Shown one piece after another: positions 49,191 to 56,428 of a DNA stretch of 64,000 nucleotides; the stretch's first letter is position 1, and every line of letters begins with the position of its first letter. The DNA is from Sinorhizobium meliloti. GTDB lineage: Bacteria; Pseudomonadota; Alphaproteobacteria; Rhizobiales; Rhizobiaceae. The DNA is taken from positions 1,426,001-1,490,000 of the forward strand of contig NZ_CP141213.1 in the NCBI RefSeq assembly GCF_035610345.1, written 5' to 3'. The translations under genes and the position numbers were made by a program. The notes under the pieces were generated by a model. It ran no database searches. It was not told the DNA's origin and was given only the letters and a program-made list of their open reading frames with translations.

Positions 49191-50110
49191 CTGGCGGCTT
49201 CCTTGGCGAGCGAACCCAGCAGGTGCCCGCGGACACGCTCCGCATCCACGTCGACCGCATAATGGGCGTTGAATGTCTCGTGGCTCCCCCGGGTCTCGAC
49301 CACCGTCCGGCCGCGCGTCAAGGCACCGGCAAGCTCGACATCAATTCGCGCCGGGCGAAACGACACAGCGTTTCCATCGACCAGCGCAACGGCTGCGCAG
49401 GGATCGTAGATCGCCATGCCCACCCTTCCACGGCTCGTGCCGATCGCGACGTAGCCGGCGAGAAGGTCGGCAAGCAGCGCGGCCTTCGCGCCACCTGCGA
49501 TGCGCATGGCTTCCACATCGTCCGGATAGGCGATGACCTTCCGGCAGAGGTCGAGATCGACCATCCGGAACGGCACGCCGTGGGCAAGCACGATGGCAAG
49601 CGCTTCCGGATCGGCGAAGGCGTTGAACTCGGCCGACGCCGTATGATTGCCACTGGAAACACCGCCACCCATCCAGGTGAGCTCTTCGATCCGCGCGGCG
49701 AGGTCGGGACGTGCCAGAGCAAGGGCAGCGATATTGGTTAGCGGCCCGAGCGCCAGGATGCGATGCGGACCGCCGCCGTCCTCCAGCCAGCGGCAGAGAG
49801 CACGGAACGCGTCGCTATCCGGCAGGGCGGGTGCATCGGGGAGGCTCATTCCCGCCGTCGGAATGCCGGTCCTGCCAAGGATGCGCTCCGCCGTCTCGAG
49901 CTTCCCGAGTACGGGTAGCGCCCGTCCCTGATGGATCGGAAAGGTCCAACCGAAGGCCTGCGCTGCTGCCGCGGCGTTGCGCTTCACCTGCTCGAGCGGA
50001 ACATTACCGTAGACCAGCGAGACGCCGTCGACGGCCTCACCGGCGTGAAGGACGACGAGCATCGCGGCGATGTCGTCGAAGCCCATATCCGTGTCGATCC
50101 AGATGCCCAT
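49187..50110 (-). CDS. Inosine-uridine-type nucleoside hydrolase
   Basis: A 307-residue nucleoside N-ribohydrolase. The calcium-binding DTDMGFDDIAAM motif is at the N-terminus, LALGPLTNIAAL and WMGGGVSSGN follow, and SAEFNAFADPEAL and YDPCAAVAL complete the active site. It releases free base and ribose. It lies 6 bp after the ABC ATPase gene and overlaps ade, so imported nucleosides could be split and adenine deaminated by neighbours. Confidence 0.93.
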   Translation of the reverse strand: MGIWIDTDMGFDDIAAMLVVLHAGEAVDGVSLVYGNVPLEQVKRNAAAAAQAFGWTFPIHQGRALPVLGKLETAERILGRTGIPTAGMSLPDAPALPDSDAFRALCRWLEDGGGPHRILALGPLTNIAALALARPDLAARIEELTWMGGGVSSGNHTASAEFNAFADPEALAIVLAHGVPFRMVDLDLCRKVIAYPDDVEAMRIAGGAKAALLADLLAGYVAIGTSRGRVGMAIYDPCAAVALVDGNAVSFRPARIDVELAGALTRGRTVVETRGSHETFNAHYAVDVDAERVRGHLLGSLAKEAAR

Positions 50111-50116
50111 GGCGGA

Positions 50117-51145
50117 TCAATTGAACCTTTCCAGCCTCGCGGCCCTTTCGACCGGCAGATCGAAGGCGAGCGTGGTGCCTGCGGCGTGCGCGGGCACGGC
50201 CGCATCCACTTCGGCCTTCAGTGCACCGAGCGGCGTATCGAGCAGGTATTCGCGCGTGCTGCCCGAAAAAGAGGCCCCGCGCACTGTGCCCGTGAAAGGA
50301 CCTGACCCCAGGGTCACCATGCGCGGGCGCCAGGCAAGCCCCGCCGCACCATGCGGCAAAGGCCCGGGAAGCTCGATCGGACCGTTTCCGGCGCGCAATT
50401 TGCCGTTCTCGATGGCAAAGATATTCTCGAAGCCGACGAAATCGGCCACGAAGGCGGAGGCCGGCCGGTTATAGATCTCTTCCGGCGTGCCGATCTGCTC
50501 GATCGCACCGTTCAGCATCACCACGATGCGGTCGGCCAGTGACAGCGCCTCGCCCTGATCATGGGTGACGAAGATCATCGTGACGCCGGTTTCCCTCTGG
50601 ACCCGCTGCAGTTCCGTGCGCATCTCGAGCCTCAGCCGCGCGTCGAGGTTGGAAAGGGGCTCGTCGAGAAGAAGTACCTTCGGCTCCATCACCATAGAGC
50701 GGGCAAGTGCTACGCGCTGCTGCTGACCGCCGGAAAGCTCGGCCGGTTTCCGGTCGGCAAAGCTCGTCAGCCCGACGGATTTCAGGCCGGTCCCGACACG
50801 GGATTCGAGCTCCGCGCCGGAGAGGCCCTTCAGCCGCAGACCGAAGGCGACATTCTCGAAGACGGTGAGATGCGGGAATAGCGCATAGGACTGAAAGACA
50901 AGACCGACGGAACGCCTGTTCGCGGCAACGCGGGTGATGTCGGCGCCGTCGAGGCTGATACGGCCCGATTGCGGCTTCAGCAGGCCGGCGATGGAGCGCA
51001 TCGTCGTGGTCTTGCCGCAGCCCGAAGGTCCGAGAAAGGCGACAAGCTCGCCTTTTCGAATCGACAGATCGAGATCCTTCACCGCGACGGTGTCGCCATA
51101 GGCGAGCGTCAGTTTTTCGAGGCTGAGGAAAGCGGGGTCAGACAT
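50117..51145 (-). CDS. ABC ATP-binding protein (PotA/FbpC type)
   Basis: A 342-residue ATPase with Walker A GPSGCGKTT, Q-loop LVFQSYALFPHLTV, signature LSGGQQQRVALARSM, Walker [14 protein letters not shown], switch THDQGEAL and a C-terminal TOBE domain. It overlaps the permease gene by 8 nt. The subunit types match polyamine, iron or thiamine importers; the context with nucleoside hydrolase and adenine deaminase suggests a purine-type substrate (inference). Confidence 0.92.
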   Translation of the reverse strand: MSDPAFLSLEKLTLAYGDTVAVKDLDLSIRKGELVAFLGPSGCGKTTTMRSIAGLLKPQSGRISLDGADITRVAANRRSVGLVFQSYALFPHLTVFENVAFGLRLKGLSGAELESRVGTGLKSVGLTSFADRKPAELSGGQQQRVALARSMVMEPKVLLLDEPLSNLDARLRLEMRTELQRVQRETGVTMIFVTHDQGEALSLADRIVVMLNGAIEQIGTPEEIYNRPASAFVADFVGFENIFAIENGKLRAGNGPIELPGPLPHGAAGLAWRPRMVTLGSGPFTGTVRGASFSGSTREYLLDTPLGALKAEVDAAVPAHAAGTTLAFDLPVERAARLERFN

Positions 51146-51917
51146 AGCGGGAAAATCCTAGGAAACGCTCGGCGAGGAAGACGATGCCGATGGACATGAA
51201 GGCGAGAAGCGCCGAAAGCGCCGCGACCGATGGATCATAGGTGATCTCCATGTAGGAGAGCATGTCGATCGGCAGAGTGCGCACGCCGGGGCCGGAAAGG
51301 AACAGCGAAACCGGCACCTGATTGAAGCTGGTGACGAAGCCGAGGATGAAGGCGGCGAGAATGCCGCTGCGGATATTCGGCATGACCACACGGAAAAAGG
51401 CGCCTGAACGCGACGAGCCGAGCAGCACGGCGGCCTCCTCGATATCAGAGCGCAGATTGTTGAGGCTCGCCGAAACGACCCGCACCGCATAGGGCAAGAC
51501 GAGCGCCGTGTGTGCCAGGAAGAGCGCGAGCGTGATGTTGAAGCCGAAGGGAACGACGAGGTAGCGCAGCAGCGCGAGGCCGACGATGATGCCGGGCACG
51601 ATGATCGGCAGGGAGACGACGGTGCGCACCGTTTCGCCGAAGGGCAGCCGGTAACGCGAAAGCGCGTAGGATGCCGGGATGCCGAGGGTGAGCGCGGCAG
51701 CCGTCCCACCGATGGCAAGCAGCATCGACATGGTGAAGCTCTCGCGGAAGCTCTCGACCTCGAAGACCTTTGCGACCCATTTCAGCGACAGGCCCTGCGG
51801 CGGAAACGCAAGCGTTTCGCCCCCCGACAGGGATGCCGCGACGATGATGAAGAAGGGGCCGATCAGAAACGCGGTGACGAGTAAGAGCACCGTTACCGGG
51901 AAAAGACGGGAATTCAT
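51138..51917 (-). CDS. ABC permease (PotC type)
   Basis: A 259-residue permease with six predicted helices. The permease loop is DIEEAAVLLGSSRSGAFFRV followed by VVMPNIRSGI. Its start overlaps the other permease by 4 nt. It resembles the PotC subunits of polyamine/opine/2-aminoethylphosphonate importers. Confidence 0.92.
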   Translation of the reverse strand: MNSRLFPVTVLLLVTAFLIGPFFIIVAASLSGGETLAFPPQGLSLKWVAKVFEVESFRESFTMSMLLAIGGTAAALTLGIPASYALSRYRLPFGETVRTVVSLPIIVPGIIVGLALLRYLVVPFGFNITLALFLAHTALVLPYAVRVVSASLNNLRSDIEEAAVLLGSSRSGAFFRVVMPNIRSGILAAFILGFVTSFNQVPVSLFLSGPGVRTLPIDMLSYMEITYDPSVAALSALLAFMSIGIVFLAERFLGFSRYV

Positions 51918-52741
51918 CGCTTGCTCCTCGCGGTGGCGAGCCGCTTCAAGAGAAGGTTGGCTGCGAAGCTCATGACGATCAGGATGAAGGCGATGACGCT
52001 TGCGGAGACGAAATCATTGGCGACGGTCACACGCTGATAGAGGAGCGTCTCCAGCATCAGGACCTTGGAGCCCCCGAGGATCGCCGGCGTGATATAGGCT
52101 GTCAGGGAGCCGGTGAAGACGAGCGTTCCGCCGATCACCAGACCTTCCTTGGTGAGCGGCAAAATGACCTTCCAGAAGACCTGAAACCAATTGGCGCCGA
52201 GTACCCGAGCGGCTGGGATCGCGTCCTTCGGCATGTTTTCGAGCGCGCTGATCAGAGCCAGGATCATCAGCGGCAGGAAGAGCTGCAGGAGTCCGACGAA
52301 GACCGCCGTCTCCGTGAACAGGAAGCGCACCGGTTCGTCCGTCAGGCCGACGCTCGTCAGTGCCTGATTGACGATCCCGGTCCTCCCCAGAATGACGATC
52401 CAGGCATAGGTGCGCGCGACCGGCGAAATCATCAGCGGCAGCACGACGAGACCGATCATCCGGCCCTTGCCCTTCGGCGGCAGGTTGACGATGGCAAAGG
52501 CAGCGGCATAGCCGATGACGGCCGCGACCACGGTTACCGTCGCGCCGAGCCGAAGCGTGCGCAGGAACACCGTCCGGTTGAGCGGATCGGAAAGGAAGCC
52601 GGTATAGGCGGATACCGACCAGCCCTCCGCATTGCGGAAGCCTTCGGCTAGCAGGATGACAACCGGCGCCAGAAAGACGACGGCGGCGAACACGGCCGCC
52701 GGCAAGGCAAGCGCCAGCGCCTCGGCCCGGTTGTGGAACAT
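51914..52741 (-). CDS. ABC permease (PotB type)
   Basis: A 275-residue permease with six predicted helices. The loop reads NMPKDAIPAARVLGANWFQV followed by ILPLTKEGLV. It is the partner of the PotC-type subunit. An 88-bp gap with a strong hairpin separates it from the binding-protein gene. Confidence 0.92.
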   Translation of the reverse strand: MFHNRAEALALALPAAVFAAVVFLAPVVILLAEGFRNAEGWSVSAYTGFLSDPLNRTVFLRTLRLGATVTVVAAVIGYAAAFAIVNLPPKGKGRMIGLVVLPLMISPVARTYAWIVILGRTGIVNQALTSVGLTDEPVRFLFTETAVFVGLLQLFLPLMILALISALENMPKDAIPAARVLGANWFQVFWKVILPLTKEGLVIGGTLVFTGSLTAYITPAILGGSKVLMLETLLYQRVTVANDFVSASVIAFILIVMSFAANLLLKRLATARSKR

Positions 52742-52779
52742 CTCTACGCCTTTCCGCGGCAGTGCCGCCGTTGGATACG

Positions 52780-52808
52780 TGGCGCGACACCGGCAGATTC
52801 TGGCGTCG
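52780..52808. terminator. Intercistronic hairpin after the binding-protein gene
   Basis: GCGCGAC pairs with GTCGCGC, and an inner CCGG/CTGG extends the stem around a short loop. It begins about 20 bp after the stop of the solute-binding gene and should favour high binding-protein mRNA over permease mRNA. Confidence 0.5.
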
Positions 52809-52829
52809 CGCGAAGCAGGAGCCCGGCTC

Positions 52830-53852
52830 TTACTGGCCGACCTTGGCGTTCCATTCGGAAAGCCAGGCTTCCCGGTTGTCGAGCGCCACGGCCGACGGGA
52901 TCAGTTTCAGGTTCTTGACCGTTTCTTCGCCGTAGGTGAGATTCTCGGCGATCTCGGGCGAGACTTTCACCTCCTTGTTGGCCGGGCTGTCGACCAGCTT
53001 TTCGGCGAGCGCCGTCTGGATTTCCGTCGACAGCCAGAAATCCATGAACTGAAGCGCCAGATCCTGGTTCTTCGACCCCTTGGCCAGGACCATGACGTTC
53101 ATGCCGCCGGTCTGGCCTTCCTTCGGAGTCGCCCACTTGATCGGCAGATCCATCTTGGTGAAGCCCTCCCAGGAGAAACGGCCGATCGGCGCTGCCCAGA
53201 TTTCCTCCTGCTGCATCAACTGCACGAGTTGCGAGGATTTGACGTAGAAAGTGACGATATCGTCCTTCTTCTCGCCGACGGCGGCGATCGCAGCCTTGAG
53301 GTCAGGCGCATTCTGCCCCAGCGCCTCACCGATCATGTAGAGCGTGGGCGGGCCCTGATTGGTCGTGACGTTCGGGAGGGCCACATGGCCGGCAAGCTTG
53401 TCGCCGAGCAGATCGGCCCAGGACGTGACTTCCACCTTATCGGACCGATAGACGATCGAGGTGGCGTAGAAAGTGTAGCCGACGCTCATGCCGTCGCCGT
53501 TCGGATCCTTGGCGATGTCGTAGAGCTTGTCGAAATTGCTGAGCTTCGAGGTATCGATCTTTTCGATCAGGCCGGCCCTCGTAGCGGAAAGCGCGTCCGC
53601 CATGGAAACGACTGCCATGTCGATGACCGGATTTGCCTTGTTGGCCTCCATCTTGGCGAGGCGCTCGACGCTGTTGCCGGTTTCGACCACGAGCTTGCAG
53701 CCGCACTTGGCTTCGAAGGGATCATAGACCAGCTCCTTGAACGCGTCCTGGGCGAAGCCGTAGACGGAGATGGTCAGTGTCTTCTCCTGAGCGGATGCGG
53801 CATGGGCGCCGATCAAGAGAAGTGCGCTCGAGGCGAGCAGGATGTTCTTCAT
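52830..53852 (-). CDS. ABC solute-binding protein (PotD type)
   Basis: A 340-residue periplasmic binding protein. The signal peptide is MKNILLASSALLLIGAHAAS, cleaved near residue 21. The mature part has the family 1 spermidine/putrescine-type fold (VYGFAQDAFKELVYDPFE, GYTFYATSIVYRSDKVEVTS). The Cys pair KCGCK near residue 50 is unusual. The start at 53852 overlaps the LacI stop by 4 nt and is preceded by GAAGGAGAAC. Ligand unknown; a purine nucleoside or similar compound fits the operon. Confidence 0.9.
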   Translation of the reverse strand: MKNILLASSALLLIGAHAASAQEKTLTISVYGFAQDAFKELVYDPFEAKCGCKLVVETGNSVERLAKMEANKANPVIDMAVVSMADALSATRAGLIEKIDTSKLSNFDKLYDIAKDPNGDGMSVGYTFYATSIVYRSDKVEVTSWADLLGDKLAGHVALPNVTTNQGPPTLYMIGEALGQNAPDLKAAIAAVGEKKDDIVTFYVKSSQLVQLMQQEEIWAAPIGRFSWEGFTKMDLPIKWATPKEGQTGGMNVMVLAKGSKNQDLALQFMDFWLSTEIQTALAEKLVDSPANKEVKVSPEIAENLTYGEETVKNLKLIPSAVALDNREAWLSEWNAKVGQ

Positions 53853-54925
53853 GGCTGCGGTTCTCCTTCGCTGACAATGGGTGGCTGCACGTTGGGGGGT
53901 GGCTGCACGTCGGGGGGTGGCGTCGCCGTGGACTGGCGGACGACGAGTTGCATGGGCACTTTCGAAATGGTGGCTGCGACGGGCGCGCCAAGCGGGCGAG
54001 GCTCGGCTTCTCGGGTGCCGATCGCCTGCACCAGCGCCTCGATCGCAATCGCTGCGATGCGCGCCATGTCCATTCTGACCGTCGTCAGCGCCGGCGTCAC
54101 GACCGGCGACCAGATCAGGTCGTCGAAGCCGGTAACGCTCGCCTGCTCCGGGACATGGATACCGGCGCGCTGCAGTTCCGTCAGCGCTCGCAATGCGTGA
54201 AGGTCGGAGACTGCCGCGAAGGCCGTCACGCCCTGCGCTACCTTCCCGGCCAGCCCCAGCGGGCAACCCCTGCCGGCTACCTGCTCCAGCCGCTCGATCC
54301 ACAGCGTCTCGACGCGCACGCCTTCACCCAAAGCCGAGCGAAGGCCGCCGATGCGGTCGTTCTGTACGTTCGAGGCTGGATTGTTTCCGATGATCAGCAG
54401 GCGCCGATGGCCGAGCTTCAGGAGATGTTCGGCGATCTGGCGTCCACCGTCCCAGTGATCCGCAGCCACCGTGTTGCCTGGCGTCGACGGCGTGTCCACC
54501 ACTGCAACCGGGCAACCGACATCGGCAATGCGCGTCCCGCGGCGCGGCACAATGACCATGCCCTCGACGCCCCGTTCGATGAGCCGCTCGATCGCGCTCG
54601 TCTGGACCGCGACGTCGCCGCGGGAATCGGCGATCAGCACGCCGTAACCGGCAGAAGACGCTGCGAACTCGATGGCCTGGGCGATCTGGGGAAAAAGCGG
54701 ATTGCTGATATCGGGCAGCACCAGCCCGATAACGCCGCTCCTGCCTGTCCTGAGCGCCCGCCCCGCCTGGCTCGGCACGTAACCGAGCTCCGTCGCGGTG
54801 GCACGGATCTTTTCGGCGAGTTCCGCCGAAACACGCCCCTTGCCCGAAAGCGCGTTGGAAACCGTCGCCGCGGAGACGCCGAGAGCCGTGGCTATCCTCG
54901 TCAGTTTAGGTCCGGGACGTGCCAA
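53849..54925 (-). CDS. LacI family transcriptional regulator
   Basis: A 358-residue LacI regulator with an N-terminal helix-turn-helix (TRIATALGVSAATVSNALSG) and a periplasmic-binding-like sensor (VIGLVLPDISNPLFPQIAQA, GFDDLIWSPVVTPALTTVRM). The C-terminus ends in an unusual Pro-rich tail (PPPDVQ-PPPNVQ-PP) made by an 18-bp tandem repeat. It is the first gene of the ABC-nucleoside hydrolase-ade operon and probably represses it. A LacI-type site lies 26 bp upstream. Confidence 0.92.
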   Translation of the reverse strand: MARPGPKLTRIATALGVSAATVSNALSGKGRVSAELAEKIRATATELGYVPSQAGRALRTGRSGVIGLVLPDISNPLFPQIAQAIEFAASSAGYGVLIADSRGDVAVQTSAIERLIERGVEGMVIVPRRGTRIADVGCPVAVVDTPSTPGNTVAADHWDGGRQIAEHLLKLGHRRLLIIGNNPASNVQNDRIGGLRSALGEGVRVETLWIERLEQVAGRGCPLGLAGKVAQGVTAFAAVSDLHALRALTELQRAGIHVPEQASVTGFDDLIWSPVVTPALTTVRMDMARIAAIAIEALVQAIGTREAEPRPLGAPVAATISKVPMQLVVRQSTATPPPDVQPPPNVQPPIVSEGEPQP

Positions 54926-54950
54926 GGTCCAGTTTTCCGCCGCAAGCTGA

Positions 54951-54962
54951 TTAAACGATTAA
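54951..54962. promoter_or_regulatory. LacI-type operator upstream of the LacI gene
   Basis: TTAAACGATTAA is a near-palindrome with the central CG typical of LacI/GalR operators. It lies 26 bp upstream of the LacI start, so autorepression of the whole operon is likely. Confidence 0.5.
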
Positions 54963-55038
54963 CCAGCGATATATCAGCCGATTGACCCTGTCGAATCATT
55001 TTTCCCAAGAAGCTGTGGATCGAGCGCTGCTCGGGCAC

Positions 55039-55788
55039 CTACCGCGCGACGAAGAGCAGGTCAAAGCCCTTGATCTCACCTTTGGAGAACGATTTACGTA
55101 TCGCGCGCCAGAGCGCCGCCCGGTTTTCCAGGCGAAAGCCGCGCAGACTTCTTATCAGACGGAGGGTCGCCACCGCAGTCCTGGCCAGACGCAGAACGGC
55201 AGGCCCGGAGAGCGACGCTGCCAGTATTTGCGGATGCACCGCGAGAAGCACGCTCGCGGTCCTCTTCCGGTCGATCGCCCGAAACTGGTCGAGCACCTTG
55301 TACTCGTAACCCTCGATATCGATCTTGAAGCAAAGCCGTTCGGTCCTCGCCATCGCCTGAAGCTCGGGAATGGTGATCGTTTTTGCCTCGATGGACATGC
55401 CGGTGTCGTCGGCGATCAGCGCAGACGTTTCGGAGCTTCCGAAACCGCCACCCACTGAATTGAGAACGAGGCATTCGTCCTGCGAGAGAGCCGCGTTGAC
55501 GAGTTCGACCTCGCCGGCGTTTCCGTCTTTCATCTCTGTGAGGATACCGAAACAAACCGGGTCGGGTTCGACAACGATGACATTGTCGGCGCTTTGCGCC
55601 GCCCAATAGGGCGTCACGCCGATCCACCCGCCGATATCGATATAGGTCGTTTTCTCGTCGACGAAGCGCGCGATATTGCGAAAGGTTCCTGGCTCCCATT
55701 GGCCCGCCTGAAGGCGGCTGAAGAAGCGTGCCTTTTCCGGCTTGTCGGGGAAGTAGACGGTTCGCTTGTGATAGGTGATCGCGCGCAT
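55039..55788 (-). CDS. FkbM family methyltransferase
   Basis: A 249-residue SAM-dependent methyltransferase of the FkbM family. The SAM-binding segment is YIDIGGWIGVTPYWAA, followed by VIVVEPDPVCFGIL and the family motif FKIDIEGYEYKVLDQF. FkbM enzymes commonly O-methylate sugars of surface polysaccharides. It lies 80 bp after the cyclic-nucleotide-binding protein gene, at the end of the glycosyltransferase cluster. Confidence 0.88.
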   Translation of the reverse strand: MRAITYHKRTVYFPDKPEKARFFSRLQAGQWEPGTFRNIARFVDEKTTYIDIGGWIGVTPYWAAQSADNVIVVEPDPVCFGILTEMKDGNAGEVELVNAALSQDECLVLNSVGGGFGSSETSALIADDTGMSIEAKTITIPELQAMARTERLCFKIDIEGYEYKVLDQFRAIDRKRTASVLLAVHPQILAASLSGPAVLRLARTAVATLRLIRSLRGFRLENRAALWRAIRKSFSKGEIKGFDLLFVAR

Positions 55789-55868
55789 CGCGCTTCTCTA
55801 GCGCATGAATTCACAAAGCGGAACCGTTTTCCGGGAAGTTGCGGGAGACAGGTAAGGGTGGCCGAAAC

Positions 55869-56333
55869 TCAGGCCTCTGCCCTCTGGGCGCGGCTGCGCG
55901 CCTCCGTCAACTCTGAAGTCGTCTGGCTGAGACGGTCGGCCAGCACCCGCATGATCTCGACTGCCATCTCCGGGAAATCAGCCAATAGTTTGAGGAAATC
56001 ATCCTTCCGGATCCGCAATGCTTCGAGTGAGGTAGTCGTCTTGACGGTTGCCGTACGCGGCGTGTTGCAGAGGATGGCGATCTCGCCAACGATCGAATTC
56101 TGCTCCACTTCGGCGACTTTCAGCTGTCCGCTCGGCGTCGAAACGAGCACATCCGCATTGCCAGAAAGGATCACATAGGCAGCGTCGCCGATATCCCCCT
56201 GATGAAACAGATCTTCTCCCGCACTGTACATCACCCGGTCGGAGGTGAAAGCCAGAAGCTTGAGCTTGGCAGGCGGAAGTCCGGAAAACAGCGTTATCCG
56301 GCGCAGCATTTCCACTTCATCTTTTAGGAGCAT
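55869..56333 (-). CDS. Stand-alone cyclic-nucleotide-binding domain protein
   Basis: A 154-residue protein consisting of one Crp-type cNMP-binding domain (FSGLPPAKLKLLAF, FHQGDIGDAAYVILSG, GEIAILCNTPRTATV with the phosphate-binding Arg-Thr-Ala) and a short C-terminal helix. It has no DNA-binding domain, so it is not a transcription factor. It lies 95 bp after the degenerate ABC protein gene and may regulate that protein or the glycosyltransferases. The role is unknown. Confidence 0.87.
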   Translation of the reverse strand: MLLKDEVEMLRRITLFSGLPPAKLKLLAFTSDRVMYSAGEDLFHQGDIGDAAYVILSGNADVLVSTPSGQLKVAEVEQNSIVGEIAILCNTPRTATVKTTTSLEALRIRKDDFLKLLADFPEMAVEIMRVLADRLSQTTSELTEARSRAQRAEA

Positions 56334-56428
56334 AACAGTCCGCTTCTCCGAATGCGTCGCGCTTGGTGCAAACAGGTTCTAACCCGGCCGGCGGGAACAT
56401 ATGCTTGCCTCCTGACAACAATATTACA

